Positions 35,923 to 45,215 of a DNA stretch of 64,000 bases are shown here, piece after piece. The position numbers were made by a program, and so were the translations under genes. The stretch comes from Bradyrhizobium niftali. GTDB lineage: Bacteria; Pseudomonadota; Alphaproteobacteria; Rhizobiales; Xanthobacteraceae. A model generated the notes under the pieces. The model was not told where the DNA came from and did not search any database. It was given only the letters and a program-made list of their open reading frames with translations. The number at the start of each line of letters is the position of its first letter. The stretch's first letter is position 1. The DNA is taken from assembly GCF_004571025.1 (NCBI RefSeq), contig NZ_SPQT01000004.1, forward strand, positions 62,001 to 126,000. The letters run 5' to 3'.

Positions 35923-36729
35923 ATGTACGAATTCAAATATCATCGCCCCGGGACGGTCCGGCAGGCCGCCAACCTCCTGGTGAAGAACGAAGACGCCAAG
36001 GTGATCGCCGGCGGTCACACGCTGATTCCCGTCATGAAGCAGCGCCTCGCCAGCCCGCCGCTTCTGGTCGACCTCTCCCACATCGAGGGGCTCAACACGA
36101 TCGAGATGAAGGGCCGCTCGCTGGTGATCGGCGCCACCGCCAGACACGCTGAGGTCGCGACCTCCGCCATCGTCGGGGAAGCGATCCCGGCGCTCGCGAG
36201 CCTTGCCGGCGGAATCGGCGATCCCGCCGTACGCCACAAGGGCACGATCGGCGGCTCGCTCGCCAACAACGATCCGACCGCGGACTATCCGGCTGCGGTG
36301 CTGGCGCTCGGCGCCACCATCGTCACCAACAAGCGCCGCCTCAAGGCCGAAGAGTATTTCCAGGGGCTGTTCACGACGGCGCTCGAGGCCGACGAGATCA
36401 TCACCAAGGTGATGTTCCCGCTGCCGAAGAAGGCCGCCTACGTCAAATTCCGCAACCAGGCCTCGCGTTACGCGCTGGTCGGCGTGTTCGTGGCGCGGCG
36501 TCCTTCGGACGTGCGCGTTGCCGTCACCGGCGCCGGCTCCGAAGGCGTGTTCCGCGTCACCGCGTTCGAGGAAGCCCTGAAGAAGCGCTTCTCGGCGAAG
36601 GCGCTCGACGGCATCGAGGTGCCGGCCGAGGGTCTCAACAGCGACATCCACGGCAGTGCCGAATACCGCGCGCACCTCATCGGGGTGCTGACGCGGCGGG
36701 CCGTCGACGCCGCCAATGCCAAAGAATGA
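35923..36729 (+). CDS. coxM: FAD-binding medium subunit of a molybdo-hydroxylase
   Basis: A 268-residue subunit of the CoxM/CutM family. The opening MYEFKYHRPGTVRQAANLL is typical. FAD loops are IAGGHTLIPVMKQR and GGIGDPAVRHKGTIGGSLAN, with NDPTADYPAAVLAL next. The C-terminal domain (RVAVTGAGSEGVFR) is complete. Together with the [2Fe-2S] subunit it would form two thirds of an LMS enzyme. Confidence 0.93.
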   Translation: MYEFKYHRPGTVRQAANLLVKNEDAKVIAGGHTLIPVMKQRLASPPLLVDLSHIEGLNTIEMKGRSLVIGATARHAEVATSAIVGEAIPALASLAGGIGDPAVRHKGTIGGSLANNDPTADYPAAVLALGATIVTNKRRLKAEEYFQGLFTTALEADEIITKVMFPLPKKAAYVKFRNQASRYALVGVFVARRPSDVRVAVTGAGSEGVFRVTAFEEALKKRFSAKALDGIEVPAEGLNSDIHGSAEYRAHLIGVLTRRAVDAANAKE

Positions 36730-36792
36730 TGGGCCTCACCAACTGGCCCAACGACTTGCCCCGGTGAGGGCGTAAACGAGACTGGCCCTTTC

Positions 36793-37701
36793 ATGACTTC
36801 AGCGGCCCTCCCGGCATCGGTCGATGCGATGCTCGAACTCCTCACGTCGCGCGGTTACCTCGCGGAGCGATCGCTGGCGACGGTGACCTACCTGTCGCTG
36901 CGCATGGGGCGGCCGCTGTTTCTCGAAGGCGAGGCCGGCGTCGGCAAGACCGAGATCGCAAAAGTGCTGTCCGCGGCGCTGGGGCGGAAGCTGATCCGTC
37001 TGCAGTGCTACGAAGGCCTCGACGTCTCCTCGGCGGTCTACGAGTGGAACAGCGCCGCGCAGATGATCGCGATCCGGATGGCGGAAGCCGCCGGCGACAC
37101 CGATCGCGATCAACTGTCGAGCGACATCTTCGCCGACCGCTACATGATCAAGCGGCCGCTGCTCCAGGCGCTGGAGCCCGACGTTGCCGGACCGCCGGTG
37201 CTCCTGATCGACGAGCTCGACCGCGCCGACGAGGCGTTTGAGGCCTATCTCCTGGAAATCCTCAGCGACTTCCAGGTGACGATCCCCGAATTCGGCACCG
37301 TGAAGGCGCCGCATCCGCCGATCGTCATCATCACTTCCAACCGTACCCGCGAGATCCACGACGCGCTGAAGCGGCGCTGCCTCTATCACTGGGTGGATTA
37401 TCCCGCCGCCGAGCGCGAGCTTGCGATCGTCAAGACGCGCGTGCCCGGAATCTCGGCAAAGCTGTCGCAGCAGGTCGTGCGCTTCGTCCAGGCGCTGCGC
37501 AACCAGGATTTCTACAAGTCCCCGGGCGTCGCCGAGACCATCGACTGGGCCACCGCGCTGTCCGAGCTCGACGCCCGATCGCTGACCCCGCAGGTGGTCG
37601 GCGACACGCTGGGCGCGCTGCTCAAGTACCAGGACGACATCACCCGGATGCAGGGCGACACCCTGCAGAAGGTGCTGAAGGAAGCGACGAGCGAGGATTG
37701 A
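36793..37701 (+). CDS. coxD: MoxR-family AAA+ ATPase (CoxD-like)
   Basis: A 302-residue ATPase with Walker A LEGEAGVGKTEIAKVL, Walker B PVLLIDELDRADEAFEAYLL, sensor 1 VIITSNRTREIHDALKRRC and an Arg finger region. In the CO dehydrogenase system CoxD helps to build the [CuSMoO2] centre and acts with CoxE. Here it is followed by coxE after a 144-bp gap filled with a palindromic repeat. Confidence 0.92.
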   Translation: MTSAALPASVDAMLELLTSRGYLAERSLATVTYLSLRMGRPLFLEGEAGVGKTEIAKVLSAALGRKLIRLQCYEGLDVSSAVYEWNSAAQMIAIRMAEAAGDTDRDQLSSDIFADRYMIKRPLLQALEPDVAGPPVLLIDELDRADEAFEAYLLEILSDFQVTIPEFGTVKAPHPPIVIITSNRTREIHDALKRRCLYHWVDYPAAERELAIVKTRVPGISAKLSQQVVRFVQALRNQDFYKSPGVAETIDWATALSELDARSLTPQVVGDTLGALLKYQDDITRMQGDTLQKVLKEATSED

Positions 37702-37724
37702 TCTCGCGGCAAATTGCGCCCGGC

Positions 37725-37826
37725 ATTTCCGGGGCGCGCGTAGCGCGAACCCGGAATCCATCGGGCCGCAGAGTTAGTGGATGAATGGATTCCGGGCTCG
37801 CGCCAAAGAGGTGCGCCCCGGAATGA
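37725..37826. repeat. Palindromic repeat (CATTCCGGGGCGCGCG family) between coxD and coxE
   Basis: TTTCCGGGGCGCGCGTAGCG with AACCCGGAATCCAT pairs with ATGGATTCCGGGCTCGCG and GCGCCCCGGAATGA. Four copies occur in the window (also 42291-42381, 49021-49094, 51910-52010). This one interrupts the cox operon. Confidence 0.85.
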
Positions 37827-37845
37827 CGGCTGAGAGTGTGGACCC

Positions 37846-39048
37846 ATGGCCATTAACCACCTGGCACCCGAGCAGACCGAGCAGTTTGCCGACAACATCG
37901 TCGGCTTCGCCCGCGCGCTGCGCGCGGCGGGCATGCCGGTCGGGCCGGGTGCGGTGATCGATGCCATGAACGCGCTTGAGGTGATCGACATCGGCAACCG
38001 GGCCGACGTCTTCACCACGCTGGAGGCGATCTTCGTCAAGCGCCACGAGCATGCGCTGATCTTCAAGCAGGCCTTCAACCTGTTCTTCCGCGCCTCGGAG
38101 GAGTGGAAGCACATGCTGGATTCGGTGCCGCTGCCGGATCAGGCCAAGAAGAAGCCGCAGGCCGGCGCGCGGCGCGTGCAGGAAGCGATGTCGCAGCCGC
38201 GCATGACGGAGACGCCGCAGCACCAGGAGCAGGATCTGCGCCTGTCGGTGTCCGACAAGGAAATCCTTCAGAAGAAGGATTTTGCGCAGATGAGCGCGGC
38301 GGAGATCTCCGAGGCCCTGCACGCCGTCGAGCGGATGCGGCTGCCGCAGGCCGAACTGCTGACGCGCCGGCACCGGCCCGATTCCCGAGGCCTGCGCCTC
38401 GACCTGCGCCGCACGCTGCGTGCGTCATTGCGCACCGGTGGCGACATCATCGACATCCATCGGCTCGGGCGGATCGAGAAGCCGGCGCCGATCGTCGCGC
38501 TGCTCGACATCTCGGGCTCGATGAACGAATACACCCGCCTGTTCCTGCATTTCCTCCATGCCATCGGCGATGCGCGCAAGCGCGTCTCGGTGTTCCTGTT
38601 CGGCACCCGCCTCACCAACGTCACCCGCGCGTTGCGCCAGCGCGATCCCGACGAGGCGCTGGCGAGCTGTTCGGCCTCGGTCGAGGACTGGGCCGGCGGC
38701 ACGCGGATCTCGGCCTCGCTGCACAACTTCAACAAATTGTGGGCGCGCCGCGTCCTGAGCCAGGGCGCCATCGTGCTCCTGATCTCCGACGGGCTGGAGC
38801 GGGAGGCCGATTCCAGGCTCGCCTTCGAGATGGACCGGCTGCACCGCTCCTGCCGGCGGCTGATCTGGCTCAACCCGCTGCTGCGCTTCGGCGGCTTCGA
38901 GGCCAAGGCGCAGGGCATCAAAATGATGCTCCCGCACGTTGACGAATTCCGCCCGGTACATAATTTGAGTTCGATCCAGGAGCTGATCACGACGCTCTCC
39001 CGGCCGCTGCCGCCGCATCACCGCAGCCTGATCCGTTCCGCAGCTTGA
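37846..39048 (+). CDS. coxE: VWA-domain protein (CoxE-like)
   Basis: A 400-residue protein. The C-terminal VWA domain has the MIDAS motif LLDISGSMNEYTRLF and FGTRLTNVTRAL, with ISDGLEREADSRL next. The N-terminal part is helical. CoxE proteins act with the MoxR-type CoxD in maturation of the Mo enzyme. The stop lies 11 bp before the start of the next gene. Confidence 0.93.
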   Translation: MAINHLAPEQTEQFADNIVGFARALRAAGMPVGPGAVIDAMNALEVIDIGNRADVFTTLEAIFVKRHEHALIFKQAFNLFFRASEEWKHMLDSVPLPDQAKKKPQAGARRVQEAMSQPRMTETPQHQEQDLRLSVSDKEILQKKDFAQMSAAEISEALHAVERMRLPQAELLTRRHRPDSRGLRLDLRRTLRASLRTGGDIIDIHRLGRIEKPAPIVALLDISGSMNEYTRLFLHFLHAIGDARKRVSVFLFGTRLTNVTRALRQRDPDEALASCSASVEDWAGGTRISASLHNFNKLWARRVLSQGAIVLLISDGLEREADSRLAFEMDRLHRSCRRLIWLNPLLRFGGFEAKAQGIKMMLPHVDEFRPVHNLSSIQELITTLSRPLPPHHRSLIRSAA

Positions 39049-39059
39049 GAGGTTACCCC

Positions 39060-39383
39060 ATGCTCGATCGCGACGAGGACATTCTGAAGGCGGCGGAGGA
39101 CTGGCAGAAGGCCGGCCGTGGTGTCGCGCTCGCCACCGTGGTGGAGACCTGGGGCTCGGCGCCGCGCCCGGCGGGCTCGAGCCTCGTCATCAACGACGAG
39201 GGCACGTTCTTAGGCTCCGTCTCCGGCGGCTGCGTCGAGGGTGCCGTGGTCACCGAGGCCATGGACGTGATCGAGAGCGGCAAGCCGAAGATGCTGGAAT
39301 TCGGCGTTGCCGACGAGACCGCCTGGAATGTCGGGCTGTCCTGCGGCGGCACCATCCGCGTCTTCGTCGAGAAGGTCAGCTAG
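39060..39383 (+). CDS. XdhC/CoxI family protein, N-terminal domain only
   Basis: A 107-residue protein equal to the N-terminal XdhC_CoxI domain: GVALATVVETWGSAPRPAG, FLGSVSGGCVEGAVV, and the conserved Cys in GLSCGGTIRVFVE. Full XdhC proteins also carry a Rossmann domain, here encoded by the next gene 2 bp downstream. The family inserts the sulfurated Mo cofactor. I start at ATG 39060; an earlier in-frame start would overlap coxE. Confidence 0.88.
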   Translation: MLDRDEDILKAAEDWQKAGRGVALATVVETWGSAPRPAGSSLVINDEGTFLGSVSGGCVEGAVVTEAMDVIESGKPKMLEFGVADETAWNVGLSCGGTIRVFVEKVS

Positions 39384-39385
39384 CC

Positions 39386-40087
39386 GTGAAGCTCGCGATT
39401 TTGCACGAACTCAATGCCGAGCGCGCCGCGCGCCGTCCCGCGATTTTGGTGACGGACACCGAGAGCGGTGAGCAGCGCCTGGTCAAGGCGAATGATTTTG
39501 CCAAGGATCCGCTGCGCGTCGAGCTCGAAAAACAGCTTCGCATGGGCAAGAGCGCCAATGTCGAGGTCGGCGGCAAGAAGCTCTTCCTCAACGTCTACGC
39601 GCCGACCGCAAAGCTCGTCATCGTCGGCGCGGTCCATATCAGCCAGGCGCTGGCGCCGCTGGCGCGCTCGCTCGGCTACGACGTCACCGTCGTCGATCCG
39701 CGCACGGCCTTTGCAAGCGCAGAGCGCTTCCCCGACATTCCGCTGGTGGCCGAATGGCCCGACACCGCGCTGCCGCCGCTCGACGTCGATGCCTACACGG
39801 CGTTCGTCGCGGTGACACACGATCCCAAGATCGACGATCCCGCGCTGCTGCACGCCTTCGAGCGCGGCTGCTTCTATATTGGCGCGCTCGGCTCGCGGAA
39901 AACCCATGCCAAGCGCGGCGACCGGTTGCGGGCGCAGGGCGCCAAGGACAGCGACATCGCGCGCATCCACGCGCCCATTGGCCTTGCGATCGGTGCCGTC
40001 TCGCCGTCGGAGATCGCGGTGTCGATCATGGCCGAGATCACGGCGGTGCTTCGGCTGCCACCCAAAGAAAAAGAAGAAGCGGCATGA
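39386..40087 (+). CDS. XdhC family protein with C-terminal Rossmann domain (CoxI-like)
   Basis: A 233-residue protein. The first 75 residues resemble the linker of XdhC (ILVTDTESGEQRLVKAND). The Rossmann part has KLVIVGAVHISQALAPLARS, VVDPRTAFASAERF, AFVAVTHDPKIDDPAL, YIGALGSRKTHAKR and IHAPIGLAIGAVSPSEIAVS. It starts at GTG 39386, two bases after the N-terminal-half gene, and its stop overlaps the next start. The pair acts in the maturation of XDH-type enzymes. Confidence 0.88.
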   Translation: MKLAILHELNAERAARRPAILVTDTESGEQRLVKANDFAKDPLRVELEKQLRMGKSANVEVGGKKLFLNVYAPTAKLVIVGAVHISQALAPLARSLGYDVTVVDPRTAFASAERFPDIPLVAEWPDTALPPLDVDAYTAFVAVTHDPKIDDPALLHAFERGCFYIGALGSRKTHAKRGDRLRAQGAKDSDIARIHAPIGLAIGAVSPSEIAVSIMAEITAVLRLPPKEKEEAA

Positions 40088-41688
40088 AATTCGGCCCGGC
40101 GAGCCCCAGGGATGCGATCGGCGGGGTGACCGTCCACACCCTGCGCCAGGGACCGCTGGTGCTGAAGAAGGGCACGACGATCGGCCCTGCCGAGGTCGAG
40201 GCGCTGGAGCGCGCCGGCATCAAGGACGTCGTGGTGGTGCGGATGGAGGAGGGCGACGTCTCCGAGGACGTCGCAGCCGCCAGCATCGCGCTTGCGGTGG
40301 GCGGCGAGGGCATCCATGTCGAGCGCGCCTTCACCGGCCGCGCCAACCTGTTCGCCACGCGCCCGGGCGTGCTGGTGATCGACCGCGCCGCCGTCGACCG
40401 CATCAACAATATCGACGAGGCCATCACCTTTGCGACGCTCACCGCCTACAAGCCGGTGGTCGAGGGCGAGATGGTCGGCACCGTCAAGATCATCCCGTTC
40501 GGCGTCGAGGGCGCCTTGCGCGATGCCGCGGTGAAGGCCGCCGGCAGGGACGTCCTGAAGATCGCCCCCTACGTCATCCAGCGCGTCGGCGTGGTCTCGA
40601 CGCTGCTGCCGGGCCTGTCCTCCAAGGTGATCGACAAGACGCTGCGCGTCACCGCCGAGCGCCTGGCGCCGGCCGGCGCCAGCATCATCGCCGAGCGGCG
40701 CGTCCAGCATGACGAGCATGCGCTGTCGGCCGCGATCAAGGAATTGCTCGGACTTGGCGCCGAGCTGGTCATCGTGTTCGGCGCCTCCGCGATCGCCGAC
40801 CGTCGCGACGTGATCCCCGCGGCCGTCACGGGCATCGGCGGCGAGATCGAGCATTTCGGCATGCCGGTCGATCCCGGCAACCTCTTGCTGATCGCCCGCG
40901 CCGGCGGCGTGCCGGTGCTGGGCGCGCCGGGCTGCGCGCGCTCGCCGGTCGAGAACGGGTTTGACTGGGTGCTGATGCGGCTGCTTGCCGGCATCAAGGT
41001 GACGCGCGCCGAGCTGATGGGCATGGGCGTCGGCGGGCTCCTGATGGAGATCGTGACGCGGCCGCAGCCGCGCGCGACGCCGGAGATCGAGGGCAACAGC
41101 CGGGTCGCGGCCATCGTGCTCGCGGCGGGCCGCTCGACCCGCATGGGCGGACCGAACAAGCTGCTCGCCGAGCTCGACGGCAAGAAGCTGGTGCGGATCG
41201 CGACGGAGCAGGCGCTGGCTTCGAAGGCATCCGAGGTGATCGTCGTCACCGGCCATCAGACCGAGCTGGTCGAGCAGGCGCTGCAAGGCCTGAACGTGAG
41301 GTTCGCCAGGAATCCGGATTTCGCCGGCGGCATCGCGAGCTCGGTCAAGGCCGGGATCGCGGCCGTGTCTGAGGCTTGCGACGGCGCCGTGGTTTGCCTC
41401 GGCGACATGCCGCTGATCGATGCCGGCCTGATCGACCGTCTCATCGACAGCTTCGCACCGGACCGCGGCAATCTGATCGTCGTGCCCGTCAGCGAAGGCC
41501 GCCGCGGCAATCCCGTGCTGTGGTCGCGCCGCTTCTTCAGGGAATTGATGACCCTCGACGGCGACGTCGGCGCGCGTCACCTGATCGCCAAGCACACCGA
41601 GGCGGTCGCCGAAGTGCCCGTCGACGGCGAGAGCGCCTTCCTCGACATCGACACGCCGCAGGCGCTGGAAGCGGCACGACGCGGATAG
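40084..41688 (+). CDS. MoeA-like domain fused to MocA-type cytidylyltransferase
   Basis: A 534-residue fusion. Residues about 1-335 resemble the molybdopterin-binding MoeA/CinA fold (LVIVFGASAIADRRDVIPAA, HFGMPVDPGNLLLIA, GAPGCARSPVENGFDWVLMR). Residues about 343-534 are a nucleotidyltransferase of the MocA type (IVLAAGRSTRMGGPNKLLAE, CLGDMPLIDAGLIDRL, GRRGNPVLWSRRFF). MocA attaches CMP to Mo-molybdopterin, giving the cofactor of CO dehydrogenase-type enzymes. It ends the cox-like operon and overlaps the XdhC gene by 4 nt. Confidence 0.88.
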   Translation: MKFGPASPRDAIGGVTVHTLRQGPLVLKKGTTIGPAEVEALERAGIKDVVVVRMEEGDVSEDVAAASIALAVGGEGIHVERAFTGRANLFATRPGVLVIDRAAVDRINNIDEAITFATLTAYKPVVEGEMVGTVKIIPFGVEGALRDAAVKAAGRDVLKIAPYVIQRVGVVSTLLPGLSSKVIDKTLRVTAERLAPAGASIIAERRVQHDEHALSAAIKELLGLGAELVIVFGASAIADRRDVIPAAVTGIGGEIEHFGMPVDPGNLLLIARAGGVPVLGAPGCARSPVENGFDWVLMRLLAGIKVTRAELMGMGVGGLLMEIVTRPQPRATPEIEGNSRVAAIVLAAGRSTRMGGPNKLLAELDGKKLVRIATEQALASKASEVIVVTGHQTELVEQALQGLNVRFARNPDFAGGIASSVKAGIAAVSEACDGAVVCLGDMPLIDAGLIDRLIDSFAPDRGNLIVVPVSEGRRGNPVLWSRRFFRELMTLDGDVGARHLIAKHTEAVAEVPVDGESAFLDIDTPQALEAARRG

Positions 41689-41696
41689 TGACTCTT

Positions 41697-41789
41697 GTAG
41701 GGTGGGTTAGCGCAGCGTAACCCACCATGCTTCAGCTTCAGCGATAGCGGAACGAAGTTGGTGGATTACGCTTCGCTAATCCACCCTAC
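41697..41789. repeat. Palindromic repeat (GTAGGGTGGGTTAGCG family)
   Basis: GTAGGGTGGGTTAGCGCAGC and GTAACCCACCAT face TGGTGGATTACGCTTCGCTA and ATCCACCCTAC. It follows the last cox-cluster gene by 8 bp and may protect the 3' end of that mRNA. Confidence 0.85.
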
Positions 41790-41888
41790 GGCACCTCCCA
41801 AGGCTCCGATTTCAACCACCCGTTCACCATCTGGAAACGACCGCGGCTTAGAGTCCTCCGCACCTGCCTTGGGGGGAGGGGTTTTTCC

Positions 41889-42278
41889 ATGGCTTCGAAT
41901 GTCGTCGCGCGCCGTTGCGCGATGTTTTTCTTTGCGTTGTCTGTTTGTGTCGCGGGCGCTCGCCACATCACGGATGCACATGCCGCCGGCGCGTTTGCGG
42001 TCGGCAAGTGCGGTGCCGATGGCCAGGCTTTCGATTACGGCGCCGAGCACGAGGCCCGCGCCGTGGCGCAGAAGCAGTGCAAGGGCGATTGCACGACGGT
42101 GACGATGAAGCGCGCCTGCGCTGCGATGTCGGTCGACCTCGCCAACCCCTGCGGTGCGTATGGTTATGCCGTCAAGCCGAAGATCTCCGCCTCGCTCAAT
42201 GCCGCCACGCGCGAATGCTACAAGTACGGCGGCAAGGAATGCGTGATCCGCGCCTGGGCCTGCGATGCGAAGGGTTGA
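41889..42278 (+). CDS. DUF4189 secreted protein
   Basis: A 129-residue exported protein. The signal peptide is FFFALSVCVAGARHITDAHA ending in AHAAG. The mature part has the DUF4189 layout: GAFAVGKCGADGQAF, RAVAQKQCKGDCTTVTMKRAC, AYGYAVKPKIS, AATRECYKYGGKECVIRAWACD. Six or more cysteines suggest disulfides in the periplasm. Function is unknown. Confidence 0.85.
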   Translation: MASNVVARRCAMFFFALSVCVAGARHITDAHAAGAFAVGKCGADGQAFDYGAEHEARAVAQKQCKGDCTTVTMKRACAAMSVDLANPCGAYGYAVKPKISASLNAATRECYKYGGKECVIRAWACDAKG

Positions 42279-42290
42279 ATTCTCCTCCGT

Positions 42291-42381
42291 CATTCCGGGG
42301 CGTCGCGCAGCGACGACCCCGGAATCTCGTGCGATAATCTCCAGATTCCGGGTCCGCGCCTGACGGCGCATCCCGAAATGA
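42291..42381. repeat. Palindromic repeat (CATTCCGGGGCGTCGCG family)
   Basis: CATTCCGGGGCGTCGCGCAG and CCCCGGAATCTCG face CAGATTCCGGGTCCGCG and GGCGCATCCCGAAATG. It is the second of four copies of this family and fills the gap before the DUF2000 gene. Confidence 0.8.
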
Positions 42382-42400
42382 CGATTCTTTGGAGACATGC

Positions 42401-42811
42401 ATGCAGTTCGACACCAAGATCGCCGTCGTAATCCGCTCCGATCTTCAGGCCTGGCAGAAGCTCAACGTGGCGGCTTTTCTCACCAGCGGCATCGCCGCGG
42501 CTTTTTCCGAATGCATCGGTGAGCCCTATGAGGATGCCTCGGGCACGAAATATCACGCGCTGATCGGCCAGCCGATCCTGATCTACGGCGCCGACGGTCC
42601 GGCGCTGTCGCGCGCGCTCGACCGTGCGCTCACCCGCAACGTGGTGCCGGCGGTCTATACCGAGGACATGTTCAAGACCACGCATGATGCCGCCAATCGC
42701 GAGGTGGTGAAGGCGGTGCCGCGTGCCGATCTCAACCTCGTCGGCATCGCTGTTCGCGCCGAGCGCAAGGTGATCGACAAGATCGTCGACGGCCTCAAGT
42801 TCCATAGCTGA
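42401..42811 (+). CDS. DUF2000 family protein
   Basis: A 136-residue cytosolic protein. The opening [20 protein letters not shown] and the middle [20 protein letters not shown] match DUF2000 (peptidyl-tRNA hydrolase-2-like fold), and [14 protein letters not shown] lies near the end. ATG 42401 has GGAGA upstream. Function unknown. Confidence 0.8.
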   Translation: MQFDTKIAVVIRSDLQAWQKLNVAAFLTSGIAAAFSECIGEPYEDASGTKYHALIGQPILIYGADGPALSRALDRALTRNVVPAVYTEDMFKTTHDAANREVVKAVPRADLNLVGIAVRAERKVIDKIVDGLKFHS

Positions 42812-42956
42812 CACGTCCCCGCGCCTCGCGCCGCATCGTCATCGCGATGTCACGATGGCGCGAGCGCTTGCGCAAACTTTGTGCGGTTTGATTCCAATCA
42901 AGAGGGAGCCTTGCGGCCTCGCTAGTCTGCTCCGCGCAATGCAAGGGAGCAGACCG

Positions 42957-43982
42957 ATGCCGACCATGAAAGCCGCAATCGTCAGACAATTCGGCAAGCC
43001 GCTGGTGATCGAGGACGTGCCGGTGCCGCAGCCCGGCCCCGGCGAGGTTCTGGTCAAGGTGAAGGCCTGCGGCGTCTGCCACACCGATCTGCACGCCGCC
43101 TCCGGCGACTGGCCGGTGAAGCCGGTTCCGCCCTTCATTCCCGGCCACGAGGTTGCCGGCATCGTCGCCGCGCTCGGATCCGGCGTGAAAAATCTGAAGG
43201 TGGGCGATGCCGTCGGCGTCGCCTGGCTGCACGACGCCTGCATGTCCTGCGAATATTGCGAGACCGGCTGGGAGACGCTGTGCGAGCACCAGCACAACAC
43301 GGGCTACAGCGTGAACGGCGGTTTTGCCGAATATGTCATCGCCTCGGCCGCCTTTGCCGCCAAACTGCCGGCGACGATCGATTTTGCCGGCGTCGCGCCG
43401 ATCCTGTGCGCCGGCGTCACCACCTACAAGGGCTTGAAGGAGACGGAGGCAAAGCCCGGCGAGTGGGTCGTGATCTCGGGTGTCGGCGGGCTCGGCCATG
43501 TCGCGGTCCAGTATGCCAAGGCGATGGGGCTCAAGGTCGCGGCCGTCGATATCGCCGAGGACAAGCTCAAGCTCGCCCGCGAGACCGGCGCCGACCTCGC
43601 GGTCAACGCGCTCGCGGACGATGCCGTGGACAAGGTGTTGGCGACAACCGGCGGAGGGGCGCACGGCGTGCTGGTGACGGCGGTCTCGACCGCCGCCTTT
43701 GCCCAGGCACTGAAGATGGTGCGGCGGAAGGGCACCGTCAGCCTCGTCGGCCTGCCGCCGGGCGAATTCCCGACGCCGATCTTCGACGTCGTGCTCAAGC
43801 GCATCACCGTGCGCGGCTCCATCGTCGGCACCCGCCGCGACCTCGACGAAGCCATCGCGTTCGCCGCGGACGGCAAGGTCAAGGCCGAGGTGACGAAGGT
43901 GCCGCTCGCAGAGATCAACAACGTCTTCGACCGGATGAAGGCCGGCAAGATCGACGGCCGCATGGTGCTGGACTTTGGCTAG
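42957..43982 (+). CDS. adhP: Zinc-dependent alcohol dehydrogenase (AdhP-like)
   Basis: A 341-residue NAD-linked enzyme of the medium-chain family. Catalytic zinc ligands are in [11 protein letters not shown] and IPGHEVAG. The structural zinc Cys cluster is [20 protein letters not shown]. The cofactor fold is [20 protein letters not shown] with an Asp in [11 protein letters not shown], indicating NAD. I start at ATG 42957, at the family N-terminus ([16 protein letters not shown]). Ethanol or other primary alcohols are the usual substrates. Confidence 0.93.
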   Translation: MPTMKAAIVRQFGKPLVIEDVPVPQPGPGEVLVKVKACGVCHTDLHAASGDWPVKPVPPFIPGHEVAGIVAALGSGVKNLKVGDAVGVAWLHDACMSCEYCETGWETLCEHQHNTGYSVNGGFAEYVIASAAFAAKLPATIDFAGVAPILCAGVTTYKGLKETEAKPGEWVVISGVGGLGHVAVQYAKAMGLKVAAVDIAEDKLKLARETGADLAVNALADDAVDKVLATTGGGAHGVLVTAVSTAAFAQALKMVRRKGTVSLVGLPPGEFPTPIFDVVLKRITVRGSIVGTRRDLDEAIAFAADGKVKAEVTKVPLAEINNVFDRMKAGKIDGRMVLDFG

Positions 43983-43986
43983 TGCC

Positions 43987-44400
43987 TCACCCGGGCGGCA
44001 TCTTTTCGAATTTCGGCAGGCCTGGGTCGAGATGATCCCAGCCATGCCCGCGCGCTCCGTAGGTCACCGCCTGCGGCTTGTAGCGGGCGGGCTCGTCGAG
44101 GCTTGCGGCGCGGATGGTGAAGATGTCGGGCATGGCGGCAAAGGTCAGGTAAACAGGCAAGCCACACTGGGAGCAGAAGCCGCGCGTCTTCACATTGCCG
44201 CTGTCGCCGACCATGTCCCAATGCTTCGCCTCGCCGCTCAGCGTGACGCCGGCGCGCGCGAAGGTCGCGTAGGAGCCGTGGCCGCTGCCGCTTTCCCGCT
44301 GGCAGTCCCGGCACTGGCAGTGATTACTGAAGATGGGCTCACTGGTGATCGAATAGCGGATCGCGCCGCAGGCGCAGCCGCCGGTATAGGGCTTGTCCAT
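43987..44400 (-). CDS. GFA family (CENP-V/GFA) zinc protein
   Basis: A 137-residue protein with the family metal sites: GGCACGAIRYSI, FSNHCQCRDCQRESGSGHG and GFCSQCGLPVYL. The family contains the glutathione-dependent formaldehyde-activating enzyme, but most members have no known activity. It is 12 bp after the SRPBCC gene in the same direction, so it is likely the third gene of the arsR operon. Next to an alcohol dehydrogenase, an aldehyde-related role is possible but unproven. Confidence 0.88.
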   Translation of the reverse strand: MDKPYTGGCACGAIRYSITSEPIFSNHCQCRDCQRESGSGHGSYATFARAGVTLSGEAKHWDMVGDSGNVKTRGFCSQCGLPVYLTFAAMPDIFTIRAASLDEPARYKPQAVTYGARGHGWDHLDPGLPKFEKMPPG

Positions 44401-44412
44401 CGTGATGACTCC

Positions 44413-44877
44413 TTACTTGTCTTCGCCGCTGATTTCGTCGAGCTGTCGGACGACCTTCTTCCAGCCGCCGTTCATGATCGTGTAGGCACTCTCGTTCCTG
44501 GGCAGCACGAAGCCCGCATGAATCAGCTGGATCCGCGTGCCCGCCTCGACCGGGGTGAGGGACCAGGTCACGACGGTGTCGAGCGGTGCGCCATAGCCGG
44601 TGTTGCGCTCGTCGCCGCCCTTCCAGGCGTAGACGAGGCGCCTGTTGGCCACGACCTCCAGAACGCGGCAATGAATGACGCCGTCCCAGTCGCCACCCGG
44701 TTTGGTCTGGAACGTGAAGGCCTTGCCTTCGACGGCCTCGAAGCCGGTCGGCGGCATCAGCCAGCGCGCGATCAGCTGCGCGCTGGTCAACGCCTTCCAG
44801 ATCGTCTCCGGCACGTGAGGGAACACCTCGTCGATGACGATGTCCTTTGTTTCAGCTTTCAACTCGGCAGCACTCAC
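44413..44877 (-). CDS. SRPBCC domain protein (AHSA1-like)
   Basis: A 154-residue START-fold protein. Typical AHSA1 features are IDEVFPHVPETIWKALTSAQ, LIARWLMPPTGFEAVEGKAF and GAPLDTVVTWSLTPVEAGTR. In Rhizobiales these small proteins are often encoded in one operon with an ArsR regulator, as here: its start overlaps the arsR stop by 4 nt. Confidence 0.9.
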   Translation of the reverse strand: MSAAELKAETKDIVIDEVFPHVPETIWKALTSAQLIARWLMPPTGFEAVEGKAFTFQTKPGGDWDGVIHCRVLEVVANRRLVYAWKGGDERNTGYGAPLDTVVTWSLTPVEAGTRIQLIHAGFVLPRNESAYTIMNGGWKKVVRQLDEISGEDK

Positions 44878-45209
44878 GAATCGATCTCCTTCAAGAGGTC
44901 ACGCAGGTTCTGGAAGCGCTCGCGCCAGAAGACGCCGTAATGATCCATCCAGGTCACCAGCGGCTCGAGTCCTTGCGGCGCGGCGCGGTAGTAGACGTTG
45001 CGGCCCTCCGCGCGCTCGGCAACGAGGCCGGCCTGCTTCAGCGACTTCAGGTGCTGCGAGATCGCACCTTGCGTCACGCCACTGCCGCGCGTCAGTTCGG
45101 CAACGCTGATCTCCTTACTCTCGAAGACGCGCTCGAACACGGCTCGGCGGGTCGGATCGGCGAGGGCGCGCATCACGGTGGTGACGGGGTTTGGGGCGGC
45201 TTCGATCAT
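44874..45209 (-). CDS. ArsR family transcriptional regulator
   Basis: A 111-residue winged-helix repressor: VMRALADPTRRAVFERVFES, EISVAELTRGSGVTQGAISQ, HLKSLKQAGLVAERAEGRNV, YYRAAPQGLEPL. It lacks the metal-binding Cys motif of arsenic sensors, so it probably senses something else. It heads the arsR-SRPBCC-GFA operon. The symmetric sequence at 45216-45253, 7 bp before its start, is the likely own operator. Confidence 0.93.
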   Translation of the reverse strand: MIEAAPNPVTTVMRALADPTRRAVFERVFESKEISVAELTRGSGVTQGAISQHLKSLKQAGLVAERAEGRNVYYRAAPQGLEPLVTWMDHYGVFWRERFQNLRDLLKEIDS

Positions 45210-45215
45210 GCCGAT

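Noticed and set aside
39874..41595. 573-codon minus-strand frame in the MoeA-MocA region
   Set aside because: Antisense shadow of the fusion gene; composition dominated by Asp, His, Arg and Gly with no family motif.
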